Notes: generated from the letters alone by a model not told the origin. A stretch of DNA of 64,000 bases from JAAXHB01 sp965221635 (GCA_965221635.1 OZ244902.1:3100001-3164000); one strand, 5' to 3'. Positions 7,732 through 17,562 are shown, counted from the first letter of the stretch. Made by a program: numbers and translations.

Positions 7732-9597
7732 TCAGGCGCTTCGGGCCGAGCGGCCACCGTTGCGGCTCGACAGGCTGATCGATTCCGACAGCAAGTCGTC
7801 CATAAGGGTCCAGCCCCTGCCCGAGCAGTCGTCGCACGCCTGCGACAGCGACTCGAGCAGGCCTTCGCCTATGCGCTTGCGGGTCATCTGCACCAAACCG
7901 AGGCTGCTGATGTCGAGCACCTGGGTGCGTGTCTTGTCACGGGCCAGCGCCTCACGGAAAACGCCTATCACCTTGTCCCGGTTGGCGGCGGCCACCATGT
8001 CCACGAAGTCCACCACGATGATCCCGCCGATGTCTCGCAGGCGCAGCTGGCGGGCCAGTTCCTCGGCGGCTTCGATGTTGTTGTGAAGGATCGTCTCCTC
8101 AAGGCTTGAAGTGCCCACGTTGCGACCGGTGTTCACGTCCACCACGGTGAGCGCCTCGGTGTGCTCGATGATCAGCGACCCGCCCGAAGGCAGCCAAACC
8201 TTGGGACTGAGCGCCTTGCGCAGCTGCTCCAACACGAAATGTCTTTCGAACAGCGGCAGATCCTCGCGCTGTGGGTCGTAGAACTCCACCCTGTCCGCCA
8301 GCGGCGGAATGATCGACGAGATGTACCCCGACACCTCCTCGAAGAGTGCCCGGTCGTCGATCTTCACCCGGCGGAAATCGGCGGTGAGCTCCTCACGGAT
8401 CAACCGGAGCGTGGCCTTCGGCTCGCGGTACAGCAGCGCCGGGGCGTTGGAGCGCCCGGCGAGCTTGGTGATGTCGTCCCACTGGCCCACCAGCCGCGCA
8501 ACGTCACGCCCGATCTCCGCGGCGGTGGCGTTCTCGGCGGCGGTGCGAAGGATCAGCCCGAACCCCTCGGGGCGGAGCTTCTCCAGAGTGTTGCGAAGGC
8601 GCCGCCGCTCGCGCTCGGGCAGGCGCTTGGAGATGCCCAAGCCCTTGGCGTCGGGCACCAGCACCACGAAACGCCCCGCCAGGGACACCTCCTGGGACAA
8701 GCGGGCGCCCTTTTCGCCGATCGGGTTCTTGGTGACCTGGCACAGCACCTGCTGGCGGGCCTTGAGAACGTCCTCGATGCGGGGGCGCTCCTTGCGCTTG
8801 TTGCCGAAGTTGCCGAGTTCGATGTCGTCGGTTTCGTAGCGAACATCGCCACGGTAGATCACCGCGTTCTTGGGGGTGCCGATGTCTATGAACGCGGTTT
8901 CCATGCCGGGCAGCACGTTCTGAACTCGACCCAGGTAGATGTTGCCGTGAATGTGGCTGATGTCGTCGGACGCCCTCGACACGTAGTACTCGATCAGGCG
9001 GCGCCCCTCCACAACCGCGATGTGGGTGGCTTGGGGGCCCACGTGTACGTACATGCTGTAACGCCCGAGGGGCTGGCCTCGACGGGTGCGGCCCTTGCGG
9101 CGTTTCATGGCCGCCTCGTCGAGCTTCACGGGCTCGTCAACGGTGACGGCCTCCACCGGGGCCTGCGCAGTGTTGCCCGAACGCCGGCCGCGGCGGCTGC
9201 GGCGCCGTGACTGGCCTCCGCCTGTCGCCTTGGGCGGAGCGGGGGGCGCCGGTCTGGTGTCGCCGATCTTGGGCTTTTGGCGTGCGGGGGCCGGCTGGTG
9301 CGGGGCCTCTTGTTGATTTTGGGCCCCTGACTGCTGGGCCCCTGACTGCTGGGCCCTTGACTGCTTGGCCCTTGGTTGCTTCTGGGCCTTTGGCTGGTCT
9401 TGGGCCTTTGGTTGGTCTTGGGCCTTTGACTGCTTGGCCTTCGGCTGCTTTTGGGTCTTTGGCTGGTTTTGGGCCTCTGGTTGTTTTGGGGCCTTTGGCT
9501 GTTTGGCTTTCGCCTTAGCGGACTGACGGCCCCTTCTTCGGCCGCCTCCTTGATTGTCCGGGGTGGCGCCCCGGACTTGTTGTTGTTCGTTTGTCAT
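7732..9597 (-). CDS. rng: Ribonuclease E/G family endoribonuclease
   Basis: A 621-residue RNase E/G. Residues 1-175 are a disordered, basic, repeat-rich N-terminal extension. The S1 domain starts near 215 (HGNIYLGRVQNVLPGMETAFIDIG). The catalytic metal-binding aspartates lie in VVDVNTG (D487) and IIVVDFVDM (D530). The zinc-link pair is CDDCSGRG (588-595). There is no long C-terminal degradosome scaffold. The extension is built from pentapeptide-like units such as KAQDQ, PKAQK and QSGAQ, encoded by a 15-bp-period array at about 9310-9520. Adjacency to rplU-rpmA is common in actinobacteria. The enzyme processes rRNA and mRNA. Confidence 0.93.
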   Translation of the reverse strand: MTNEQQQVRGATPDNQGGGRRRGRQSAKAKAKQPKAPKQPEAQNQPKTQKQPKAKQSKAQDQPKAQDQPKAQKQPRAKQSRAQQSGAQQSGAQNQQEAPHQPAPARQKPKIGDTRPAPPAPPKATGGGQSRRRSRRGRRSGNTAQAPVEAVTVDEPVKLDEAAMKRRKGRTRRGQPLGRYSMYVHVGPQATHIAVVEGRRLIEYYVSRASDDISHIHGNIYLGRVQNVLPGMETAFIDIGTPKNAVIYRGDVRYETDDIELGNFGNKRKERPRIEDVLKARQQVLCQVTKNPIGEKGARLSQEVSLAGRFVVLVPDAKGLGISKRLPERERRRLRNTLEKLRPEGFGLILRTAAENATAAEIGRDVARLVGQWDDITKLAGRSNAPALLYREPKATLRLIREELTADFRRVKIDDRALFEEVSGYISSIIPPLADRVEFYDPQREDLPLFERHFVLEQLRKALSPKVWLPSGGSLIIEHTEALTVVDVNTGRNVGTSSLEETILHNNIEAAEELARQLRLRDIGGIIVVDFVDMVAAANRDKVIGVFREALARDKTRTQVLDISSLGLVQMTRKRIGEGLLESLSQACDDCSGRGWTLMDDLLSESISLSSRNGGRSARSA

Positions 9598-9627
9598 TGT
9601 TGTCCTTTGAGTGCGGTGCCGGGAACT

Positions 9628-10476
9628 TCATGGCGTCGCTCCCGGTGATGCGACCGGATTGGCCGCCGCGGCCAGTGGCTCTTGGCGGTGTTCGGGGTCG
9701 GTCGCAGTCCATTGATGAAGACGGCGTACCCGCAGCGCGGTGAGCGGCGGGTCCATGCATGCCAGAAGATCAGCGGGGCGCGCCGCGCGCGGCTGCGTTC
9801 CCAGCTCGGCGATCAACGTGACGCCGTCGGCGGATTGCCCGTCGATGCTCAGCGAGAGCACCGCGGGTCGGATGTCCTCGGTGACACAGCGGCCCTTTCT
9901 TTGGCGCTTGATCGGCAGTGTCTCCGAAGCCAGGACTTGCTGCACGGCCCGTTTGGCGCCTGCCTGATCGGCGCCGGCCGTTTCGATCCTCCAGGTGCAA
10001 CTCGCCACCGCTTCCTGCAGCGACGCCGATTTGCGGTCGATGCCCGCCACCGCCGCCACGGCCATGCCTTGTGGCAGGGCTGCGCTGAGCGCGTCCGCGA
10101 GGTCTTGGTGGGGGCCTTGGGGGTTGGCGTTGTCGAAGCCCGGAGTGACGCGGCGAGGATCGATGGCCACGTCGAGGTACTCGCCGTCGGACTCGTAGCA
10201 GGTTGGCAGTGCCAGCCCGAACGAGATCCGGGGCCGTGGAGAGAAACCCTCCGAGTACGCCACCGGCACTCCGGCGCGGCGCAGGGCCCGCTCCCAGATC
10301 CGGGCGACATCACGATGAGAGGTGAAGCGCACCTTGCCGGCCTTGGTGAAACGGATCCGCAGACGTGCCGGGGCGGCGGCGGGCGGATCACCCGCGGCGA
10401 GCCTGGCGACCTCGCCTGGCACCGGTTCGGCGGTGGTCACGGCTGCCTCGGAGGCCGTTGCAGCAACCGCGCTCAC
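9628..10476 (-). CDS. TIGR03936-family radical-SAM-linked protein (DUF2344)
   Basis: A 282-residue protein of the TIGR03936/DUF2344 family, recognised from RIRFTKAGKVRFTSHRDVARIWERALRR and the motif AYSEGFSPRPRISFGLALP. The function is not established. In many genomes this domain is fused to, or encoded next to, the TIGR03960 radical-SAM protein; here the two are separate genes overlapping by 4 nt (10473-10476). That coupling and the shared location beside the RNase E/G gene suggest a common role, perhaps in RNA modification, which is inference. The first 35 residues are low-complexity Ala/Pro/Glu sequence, so the true start could be downstream. Confidence 0.85.
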   Translation of the reverse strand: MSAVAATASEAAVTTAEPVPGEVARLAAGDPPAAAPARLRIRFTKAGKVRFTSHRDVARIWERALRRAGVPVAYSEGFSPRPRISFGLALPTCYESDGEYLDVAIDPRRVTPGFDNANPQGPHQDLADALSAALPQGMAVAAVAGIDRKSASLQEAVASCTWRIETAGADQAGAKRAVQQVLASETLPIKRQRKGRCVTEDIRPAVLSLSIDGQSADGVTLIAELGTQPRAARPADLLACMDPPLTALRVRRLHQWTATDPEHRQEPLAAAANPVASPGATP

Positions 10477-12455
10477 GGCGCGCCCACCGGTTCAGGTCGA
10501 CGTGTGGGGGCCGCCAGTCGCACCGGCGCCGGCTGGGTGGTGGCGGGGGCCGGGGCTTGTTGCGCGGCGCCGCCGGTTCCCTGGCTGCCACCGGCGGGGG
10601 GTGTCGCCGATGCCACCACGTGCTCGATTCCGTAGCCGGTGCAGGCGCCGCAGTCGTAGCACGGCGTCCAGCGGCAGTCCTCGAGGCCCACCTCGTCGAG
10701 CGCGTCGCGCCAGTCCTGCCACAGGAAGTCCTTGTGCAAACCCGCCGAGAGGTGATCCCACGGAAGGGTTTCGTCCTGGTGGCGGTGCCGGTGCGCGTAC
10801 CAGTCCACATCGAGGCCGTGCGCGCTCATCGCCTGGTGCCACAACGCCTGGTCGAAGTGCTCGGACCACTCCTGGAACACTCCCCCGGCGCGCCACACAC
10901 CCTCGATCACCGGCCCGAGGCGGCGGTCGCCTCGGCTGGCGATGCCCTCAACCAAGGTGGCGGCCGGGTCGTGCCATTTGAGTTGCACGCCGCGTGTTCT
11001 TCGCAGATCCGAGCGCAGCAAGTCGATCTTGCGGCGCAGTTCGGTGGTGGTGTTCTGACCGAACCATTGGAACGGCGTGAACGGCTTGGGCACGAACCCT
11101 CCCACCGACACGGTCACCGAAGGCGACCGCTGGTGGCTGCGCCCCATCGCCACGCAGTTGCGGGCCATTTCGGCGATGCCGAGGGTGTCCTCGTCGGTTT
11201 CGGTGGGAAGCCCGGTGAGGAAGTACAGCTTCACCCGTCGCCAGCCTTGCGAGTAGGCCGAGCCCACGGCTGCGTACAGGTCGTCCTCGCTGATGAGCTT
11301 GTTGATCACCTGCCGCATGCGCCATGTGCCCGCCTCGGGCGCGAAGGTGAGCCCGGTTCGGCGGGCCCGCTGGATTTGCGCGGCGATGCCCACGGTGAAC
11401 GCGTCCACCCGCAGGCTCGGCAGCGAAACCGACACCTCGTTGCCGCAACCGGCTTGGGAGATCGTGTCGCCCACCAGGGCCTCGATGCCGCTGAAATCGG
11501 CGGTGCTCAGCGAGGTGAGCGCCACCTCGTCGTATCCGGTGCGGCGCAGCCCGTCGCGCACCATGGTGCGCACCTGCTCGAAGGGGCGCTCACGAACGGG
11601 CCGGGTGATCATCCCGGCCTGGCAGAACCTGCAGCCTCTGGTGCAGCCCCGGAACACCTCCACGTTGAGCCGGTCGTGAACCACCTCGGTGAGCGGCACC
11701 AGTTGGCGGCGCGGGTAGGGCCAGTCGGCCAGGTCGGCAACCGTGCGCTTCTCCACACGCTCGGGCACCCCCGCGAACCTCGGTTTCACCGCGGCCAGCC
11801 GGCCGTCGCTGTGGTAGGCGGCTTCGTAAAGCGACGGCACGTATACCCCGGGAACTTCGCACAGGTCTCGCAGCACCGCGGTGCGGCTCGTTTTGCCTCT
11901 GGCTTTCCAGCGGTGAACAACCTCGGTGATCTCGCCGACCACCTCCTCGCCGTCGCCGAGCACCACGAAGTCCACGAAATCCGCAATGGGTTCGGGGTTG
12001 TACGCGCAGTGACCGCCTGCGCCCACCAGCGGGTGATCGTCGCGGCGCTGCTCGGCCCGCACCGGCACCCGGGCGAGGTCAACGCAGTTCAACAAGTTGG
12101 TGTAGGTGAGCTCGGCCGACAAGTTGAACGCGATGATGTCGAATGCCCCCGCGGCGCGGTGGGTGTCCACCGAGAACCATTCGAGGCCCTCGGAGCGCAT
12201 CAGCGCCTCAAGGTCGCCCCACGGCGCGTAGGCGCGCTCAGCCGCGGCCAGGGGGTGTTCGTTGAGGATCTCGTAGAGGATTTGAAGCCCCTGGTTGGGC
12301 AGTCCGATCTCGTAGGTGTCGGGGTAGCCCAGCAGCCACGACACCACCCCGGGGCCGTGTTGGGGCGTGACCATGCCGTCCTCGCCGCCGATGTATCGGG
12401 CCGGCTTGGACACCTGAGGCAGCAGCGCCTCGAGCCTGGTCCACAGGTTTGTCAC
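10473..12455 (-). CDS. TIGR03960-family radical SAM protein
   Basis: A 660-residue radical SAM enzyme. The N-terminal part (about 30-210) resembles a B12-binding-like Rossmann region. The 4Fe-4S motif is CTRGCRFC (Cys271, Cys275, Cys278). A C-terminal cysteine cluster (CRWTPCYDCGACTGYG, about 610-625) could bind a second cluster. The substrate is unknown. The GTG start at 12455 has a purine-rich GGAAG close upstream. The last about 40 residues are Ala/Pro/Thr-rich. The downstream gene overlaps by 4 nt. The preceding 190 bp are unusually AT-rich and probably hold its promoter. Confidence 0.88.
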   Translation of the reverse strand: MTNLWTRLEALLPQVSKPARYIGGEDGMVTPQHGPGVVSWLLGYPDTYEIGLPNQGLQILYEILNEHPLAAAERAYAPWGDLEALMRSEGLEWFSVDTHRAAGAFDIIAFNLSAELTYTNLLNCVDLARVPVRAEQRRDDHPLVGAGGHCAYNPEPIADFVDFVVLGDGEEVVGEITEVVHRWKARGKTSRTAVLRDLCEVPGVYVPSLYEAAYHSDGRLAAVKPRFAGVPERVEKRTVADLADWPYPRRQLVPLTEVVHDRLNVEVFRGCTRGCRFCQAGMITRPVRERPFEQVRTMVRDGLRRTGYDEVALTSLSTADFSGIEALVGDTISQAGCGNEVSVSLPSLRVDAFTVGIAAQIQRARRTGLTFAPEAGTWRMRQVINKLISEDDLYAAVGSAYSQGWRRVKLYFLTGLPTETDEDTLGIAEMARNCVAMGRSHQRSPSVTVSVGGFVPKPFTPFQWFGQNTTTELRRKIDLLRSDLRRTRGVQLKWHDPAATLVEGIASRGDRRLGPVIEGVWRAGGVFQEWSEHFDQALWHQAMSAHGLDVDWYAHRHRHQDETLPWDHLSAGLHKDFLWQDWRDALDEVGLEDCRWTPCYDCGACTGYGIEHVVASATPPAGGSQGTGGAAQQAPAPATTQPAPVRLAAPTRRPEPVGAP

Positions 12456-12597
12456 ACTTCCAGTTTAGGAGTGACAGGCCCGAAATCCGCGGAATTGGCC
12501 CTCTGCGGCGCCCGTCGAGCCCCAGGTTTCACCAAACAGACGTATCTATAATCATATCCTGTGATTGTTCAGTGGGTAGACGATAATTACCTTATGT

Positions 12598-12625
12598 CCC
12601 CTGTTTTGTACCTAGTTCTCAGGGG
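12598..12625. other. Weak inverted repeat in AT-rich intergenic region
   Basis: CCCCTG at 12598-12603 pairs with CAGGGG at 12620-12625 around a 16-nt loop. It lies between the rodA stop and the start of the radical SAM gene. No U-tract follows on the minus strand, so a terminator role for the rod operon is only possible. The surrounding 12456-12646 region is the most AT-rich non-coding stretch in the first half of the window. Confidence 0.3.
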
Positions 12626-12646
12626 TTTCGGTTTTGGTGTTGATTG

Positions 12647-13822
12647 CTAATCGATTACGAAACGTCTGCGGTACACGCCCGCAACGAGGCCCAGAGCTGC
12701 CATGGATGTGATCATCGACGACCCGCCGTAGCTCACAAGGGGCAACGGAATCCCGGTGACCGGCATCATTCCCATGGTCATGCCCACGGCTTGGAACATC
12801 TGGAACAGAAACATCGAGAACACCCCCATGCACAGCAGGCGCCCAAACGACGACGGCACCGTTGAGGCGATGCGCCAGATTCGTAGCAACAACAGCGCGT
12901 AAAGGCCCAACAGCACGCCCGCGCCGCGCAGCCCCAGCTCCTCGCCCGCAACAGTGAAGATGAAGTCGGTTTGCTGCGCGGGCACCAGCCGGGAGCGGGT
13001 CTGGGTGCCGTTGAACAATCCTTGACCGGTGAGCCCGCCGTTGCCGATCGCGATTTGGGCCTGTTCGGCGTTGTACGCGTACGCGGCGGCTTGTTCGCTG
13101 ACCTGTTCGGGCGCGAACAGGAAAACCGTGAGTCGGGCCTGCTGGTAGTCCTCGAGCAGATCCGAGCGCAGCACACCCACCGCGGTGGTTGCCGCCAGCA
13201 GGGCCAGCAGCACGATCCAGCGTGTCCTCACTCCTGCGGCCACGATCACCACGAACGCCACTGCCAGGTACACCAGCACGGTGCCCAGGTCGGGCTGCAA
13301 CAACACCAACGCGATCGGCGCCCCGGCGAGCATCAGCGCCGTCCCGAGACGGCCCAGTCCAACCTCGGCGTTGCGGGGCGGCGACAGCACCACCGCCAAG
13401 GCCACGATCAGCGCCACCTTGGCGGGCTCGGAGGGCTGAAACCGCAACTCCCCGAAGGAGAACCAGCCGCGCGTTCCGCTCACCTCCACCCCGATCATGG
13501 CCACCAGCACCAGCGAGGCCAACGCGGCCACGTAGCCCAGGGGCCACAACCGGCGAATCACGTTCGGCGAGATCAGCGCCGCGACTATTCCCACAATCGC
13601 GCCGAACACCGCGAACATGGCCTGGCGTTGCAGGTAGGTGGTGTCGGGGTCGGTGTAGTCGCCGGCCACGCCACGGGTGGCGGAGTACACCAGCACCACC
13701 CCCATCGCGGCGATCGCCAGGGCGCTGAGCACCAGCAGCGGATCCACCAGCATCCACCAGGGGGCGTCGTCGCGCCCGGGCCTGTGTACGCGGGCGGTGG
13801 CGACCGGTTCGAGGATGGTCAT
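12647..13822 (-). CDS. rodA: SEDS peptidoglycan glycosyltransferase RodA
   Basis: A 391-residue SEDS-family polymerase of the elongasome with about ten membrane helices, including PLLVLSALAIAAMGVVLVYSATRG near the N-terminus and the conserved stretch NLAHRLNGA-free core ending IPLPLVSYGGSSM near the C-terminus. It partners with the class B PBP encoded immediately upstream, whose stop overlaps the rodA start by 4 nt (13819-13822). RodA rather than FtsW is favoured by its place at the end of an mreBCD-pbp2 operon. Confidence 0.93.
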   Translation of the reverse strand: MTILEPVATARVHRPGRDDAPWWMLVDPLLVLSALAIAAMGVVLVYSATRGVAGDYTDPDTTYLQRQAMFAVFGAIVGIVAALISPNVIRRLWPLGYVAALASLVLVAMIGVEVSGTRGWFSFGELRFQPSEPAKVALIVALAVVLSPPRNAEVGLGRLGTALMLAGAPIALVLLQPDLGTVLVYLAVAFVVIVAAGVRTRWIVLLALLAATTAVGVLRSDLLEDYQQARLTVFLFAPEQVSEQAAAYAYNAEQAQIAIGNGGLTGQGLFNGTQTRSRLVPAQQTDFIFTVAGEELGLRGAGVLLGLYALLLLRIWRIASTVPSSFGRLLCMGVFSMFLFQMFQAVGMTMGMMPVTGIPLPLVSYGGSSMITSMAALGLVAGVYRRRFVID

Positions 13823-16137
13823 GGAAGCGCCCGGATTCCCAGCTCTTCCACAGCCGCCTCACCGCCGGTGAGCAGCGCGCATTCCTCCGACAGTGACGGG
13901 CGGGGAATCGACAGCGGCTCCCCGAACTCGTCCACCTTGATCCTGCCCACACGCACGCCTTCAAGCCACGAGGTGAGCACCGTGACCTCCAGGTAGCAGG
14001 CGTCCACCTCATCGGCGGTGCGCACCCGCTCGACGGTGTCGGTGGCCACCGGCAACAGCACCCTGGCAACCGCGGGAGCGGCGATGTCGCCTCCGAAGCC
14101 GGACTCCTCGAGCACCATCGCCATCACGATCTCGGGTGTGTGAACAAAGCCGCGCTCGGGCCACGGCGCGGGCCCGAAACCCACGAACCAGGCAGTGTCG
14201 GCCTTGCCTCGCTTCTCGGCGGTGCCTGTCTTGCCGGCCACCGGCCACGCGGCGAGCGGAAAGTCCACGCCGCCTTCCACGGGAAGGTTGAACGCCTCGT
14301 ACGCGGTGCCGCGCAGCAGGGCCTCGCCGAGGGATCCGTCCGCGGTGCGGCCCGGCAGGTTGTAGGCGGTGACGCCGTTGAGGCCGTCGAGGATGGGTTC
14401 GATCAGCGTGCGCGGCAGCTGCATGTGTTTGAGCAGCCGAGGCCCGAACTCGGTGACGGTCTGCCCGGCGCGGTCGGTGATGCGGGTGGCGATGTTCGGC
14501 TGGTGCAGCAGCCCGTCCGACGCCACGATCGCGTAGGCGTTGGCCACCTGCAGCGGGGTGGCCAACATGTTGCCCTGCCCGATGGCGAGGTTGATGGTGT
14601 CGCCCGCGAACCATTCGTCGCCGCCGCGTGCGAACACTCCCTGCTCGAACTGGCGGTCGTAGTAGTCGCGGTCGGGCACCACTCCGCTGCGCTCGTAGGG
14701 AAGCGCGATGCCGGTGGCGGTGCCGAGTCCGAACGTTCGGGCCACCTCCTGGATGCCCTCGTCGGCCGGGGAGGGTCGCTGGAAGAACCCCTCGCCGCCG
14801 AGGCGGTAAAAGTACGTGTCGCTGGACACTGTGAGCGCGTCGCGTAGGTCAACGCCGCGTTCACAGCAGTAGGGACTGTTGAAGATGCAGGTGTCGGACT
14901 CGTCCACGCACAGCGGGTACCGGTAGGTGCCGGTGTCGGTGTAGAAGTCGTCGATACCGATCATGGCGCCCGGTGCCGTGCCGATCAGCCCGTGTTCGAG
15001 CGCGGCGTAGGAGGTGATGAGCTTGAACGTGGAGCCGGGCGCGTACTCGCCTTGTATGGCCCGGTTGAGGATCGGCGAGAAGTTGTCGGGCGCGGTGAGG
15101 TCGTCGAAGAGGCGCTGGGAGATGCCACCCACGAAGTCGCGTGGGTCATAGGTGGGGAACGACGCCATCGCCAGGATCGAACCGTTGCGAGGGTCAAGGG
15201 CCACCGCTGCGCCCGCCGAGGCTGTGAAGTCGGGCGCGTCGGGCTGGTCTTCGGGTTTGGGCTGGTCGCGGGCCTTGTCGAGGGCTCGGCGCAGCTCGAT
15301 CTCGGTGAGGTTTTGCACGTCGGCGTCGATGGTGAGATGCACGTCGTTGCCCGGAACCGGGGCGCGGCTCAGGTCGTGGTGTTCCAGCACTATCTCGTCG
15401 AAGGCGTTCACCTCGAAGAATCGACGCCCCGGGATGCCGCGAAGCTGATCCTCGTAGATCCGCTCCACTCCGCTCTTGCCGATCTCGTCGCCGGGCTGGT
15501 ACGTCTTGGCTTCGGGGTCGTCGGGGTCGGCTTGCGCCAACCGGGCCTGGTACTCCGACTGGGTGATGGGGCCCACGTAGCCCAGCACGTGCGCGGCGAG
15601 GGTGCCGTACGGGTAGGTGCGCACGGTGCGCTCCTCCACCGAAACACCCGGGAACAGGTCGGGGCGCTCTCCGAGGTACACCAGCAGGTCGGGTTCGATG
15701 TCGAAGGCCACCGGCACCGTGTCGAACGGGCCGTACTCGCGGCGGGTGAGGCGGCTGGCGATGTCGTCGGCCTTGGTGAGACGCCCCGAGCGGCTCACGA
15801 TCCGGGCCAGCTCCAGGAACATTTCCTGTTGTTCTTCCTGGTCGAGCGCGGCGGCGAGTTCGATTCGGTCGACGACCACCACGTACACCAGCCGGTTGTC
15901 CACCAGGATTCTGCCCTTGGCGTCGAAGATGCGTCCCCTCGGCGCCTCCTCGTACACGATTCGCTCAATGTTGGTCTCGGCTCGGGTTCGCAGCTCGTCT
16001 CTTTGCATCACTTGCAGGTACCAAAGGCGTGCGCCGAGTGCCGCCAGCAGACACAGCGCCACGATCCCCACGATCCGCAGCCGCAGATCCAGCTGCCCCG
16101 AAGCCGGGCCGTTCGGGGGCATCAGCGGGCCGCCCAC
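13819..16137 (-). CDS. mrdA: Penicillin-binding protein 2 (elongasome transpeptidase)
   Basis: Class B PBP of 772 residues. One membrane helix (about 20-40) anchors it; a dimerisation/pedestal domain follows (about 60-260). The transpeptidase domain carries S369TFK, the SxN-type motif S439DT and K636TG. Cross-links peptidoglycan during cell elongation together with RodA. The SxN motif reads SDT rather than the usual SSN or SDN. The Met at position 6 is an alternative start. The 5' end overlaps mreD by 16 nt and the 3' end overlaps rodA by 4 nt. Confidence 0.93.
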   Translation of the reverse strand: MGGPLMPPNGPASGQLDLRLRIVGIVALCLLAALGARLWYLQVMQRDELRTRAETNIERIVYEEAPRGRIFDAKGRILVDNRLVYVVVVDRIELAAALDQEEQQEMFLELARIVSRSGRLTKADDIASRLTRREYGPFDTVPVAFDIEPDLLVYLGERPDLFPGVSVEERTVRTYPYGTLAAHVLGYVGPITQSEYQARLAQADPDDPEAKTYQPGDEIGKSGVERIYEDQLRGIPGRRFFEVNAFDEIVLEHHDLSRAPVPGNDVHLTIDADVQNLTEIELRRALDKARDQPKPEDQPDAPDFTASAGAAVALDPRNGSILAMASFPTYDPRDFVGGISQRLFDDLTAPDNFSPILNRAIQGEYAPGSTFKLITSYAALEHGLIGTAPGAMIGIDDFYTDTGTYRYPLCVDESDTCIFNSPYCCERGVDLRDALTVSSDTYFYRLGGEGFFQRPSPADEGIQEVARTFGLGTATGIALPYERSGVVPDRDYYDRQFEQGVFARGGDEWFAGDTINLAIGQGNMLATPLQVANAYAIVASDGLLHQPNIATRITDRAGQTVTEFGPRLLKHMQLPRTLIEPILDGLNGVTAYNLPGRTADGSLGEALLRGTAYEAFNLPVEGGVDFPLAAWPVAGKTGTAEKRGKADTAWFVGFGPAPWPERGFVHTPEIVMAMVLEESGFGGDIAAPAVARVLLPVATDTVERVRTADEVDACYLEVTVLTSWLEGVRVGRIKVDEFGEPLSIPRPSLSEECALLTGGEAAVEELGIRALP

Positions 16138-16595
16138 CGCATCATTGGCGCCGTCGGCAGCGACAGCAAGGCGTTGACAACCGCCGCGATCGCCGCAACT
16201 TTCACCAGGTCCGAGCCCAGAAGTCCCTGGCGGCCCACCACCGAACCCAACAAGGCGTAAGTCAGCAGCGCCAGCGCGGTTCCAGCGGACACCAGCACCA
16301 CCGTCTGGATGCGGCTGTCAACGAAAAGGCCTTCCTCGATGCTGCCCACCGCGTAAGCCGCCACAGCGAACGAGATCGCGGACAGGCCAAGGGGGGTGGA
16401 CAGGTACAGGTCCCAGCACAACCCGGCAACGAAGGCCACCATCGGGCCCCGAGACGACCCGGCCACGACTCCCGCCAGCACCGCGATCAACAACGGCAAC
16501 TCCGGCGCCACCCCTGCCACCCGCACATCGGCGAACAAGGTGATCTGCAGCACCACCGCCGGCAGGATCACCACGGCCATGCGCAGCACAATCAT
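16122..16595 (-). CDS. mreD: Rod shape-determining protein MreD
   Basis: Small (157-residue) integral membrane protein with about five hydrophobic segments, placed between mreC and the PBP2 gene as in canonical mre operons. It overlaps mreC by 4 nt and PBP2 by 16 nt. Sequence conservation in this family is low, so the call rests on topology, size and position. Confidence 0.87.
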   Translation of the reverse strand: MIVLRMAVVILPAVVLQITLFADVRVAGVAPELPLLIAVLAGVVAGSSRGPMVAFVAGLCWDLYLSTPLGLSAISFAVAAYAVGSIEEGLFVDSRIQTVVLVSAGTALALLTYALLGSVVGRQGLLGSDLVKVAAIAAVVNALLSLPTAPMMRWAAR

Positions 16596-17551
16596 GGCGA
16601 GCCGTCCTGGGTGACCGGGCCAAGCTCGCCAGGAACCGGGTCGCCAGGATCCGGGTTCGTGGGATCCTGCTCGAACGGGCTGTCCGGGCCCGACGGCGGA
16701 AGCTCAGTTGGCACGGTGAGCAGCACGGTCACGTGGCCCAGGTTGGCAGTGTCCACGGCCAAGTCCACCGTGACGTGCTGAACGAGGCCGGCCTCCGCGG
16801 GCTCAACCGACACCACCCGACCCACCGGCACATCCGCGGGGTGGCGACTTGACGCCGCTGTCACCACCGCGGTGCCCACCTCGGCAAGCCGTCCGTCCTG
16901 TGGGGTCTCGGGCCAGCTCAAGCCGGTGTCGATCACGAAACGCGAGCGATCCCCCGACACTCCGTGACCCAGCCCCACCTCTCCGGTGTCGAGCAGGCGC
17001 ACCCCCACCACCAGGTCGGGGTCGCTCACGGTGACCACCGTGGCCTGACCGGAACCAACGGACTCGATGCGTCCCACGAACCCCGCAGCGGTCACCACCG
17101 CCATCCCCGGCTCCACCCCGTCGAGGCGGCCCTTGTCGATGGTGACGATGTCGCTGCCGAAGTTGCCGATGTTGTCGCGGATCACCTCGGCCAGCAGGTA
17201 GTCGAAATCCGCCGCGTAGGCGCTGCCGTCTCCCTGCTCGCGGCGCAGGATCGCGGCCCGTGCGGCTTCGGCGCGAATCTCGCCGCCCCGCAAGGCGTCC
17301 ACCTGGTCGCGCAGTTCCTCGTTGCGTCGCTGCAGGTCTCCGTAGGAGAAGGCCGCAGTCCACGCATCCGAGATCGGCCCGAACACCACGTCGGCCCCGT
17401 CCGCCACGGGTTGCAACAAGTCCCGCAGGCCGCTCTGCGCGGTTTCCAACGGGCCGAAGCCGCGAAAGTCCAGCGTGACCAGAGTTAGCGCCGTGAGTGC
17501 CAGCAACCCGAGCCGCAAGCGCGACCTGCTGCGCTGCGGTGAGGCCGCCAT
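16592..17551 (-). CDS. mreC: Rod shape-determining protein MreC
   Basis: A 319-residue bitopic protein: one N-terminal helix (LGLLALTALTLVTLDFRGFG), a coiled coil near 60-100 (LQRRNEELRDQVDALRGGE) and a beta-rich extracytoplasmic domain with the family's conserved glycines (GMAVVTAAGFVGRIESVGSG). The C-terminal tail after about 285 is Pro/Asp/Gly-rich (DPTNPDPGDPVPGE) and extends the family core. It links MreB filaments to PBP2. Confidence 0.92.
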   Translation of the reverse strand: MAASPQRSRSRLRLGLLALTALTLVTLDFRGFGPLETAQSGLRDLLQPVADGADVVFGPISDAWTAAFSYGDLQRRNEELRDQVDALRGGEIRAEAARAAILRREQGDGSAYAADFDYLLAEVIRDNIGNFGSDIVTIDKGRLDGVEPGMAVVTAAGFVGRIESVGSGQATVVTVSDPDLVVGVRLLDTGEVGLGHGVSGDRSRFVIDTGLSWPETPQDGRLAEVGTAVVTAASSRHPADVPVGRVVSVEPAEAGLVQHVTVDLAVDTANLGHVTVLLTVPTELPPSGPDSPFEQDPTNPDPGDPVPGELGPVTQDGSP

Positions 17552-17562
17552 ATCGGGAGCGG

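Noticed and set aside
10365..12551. A 728-codon open frame on the plus strand opposite the radical SAM genes
   Set aside because: It mirrors real genes in GC-rich DNA; the translation is His/Arg/Gly-rich and matches no family, while the minus strand encodes clear enzymes with overlapping starts and stops.
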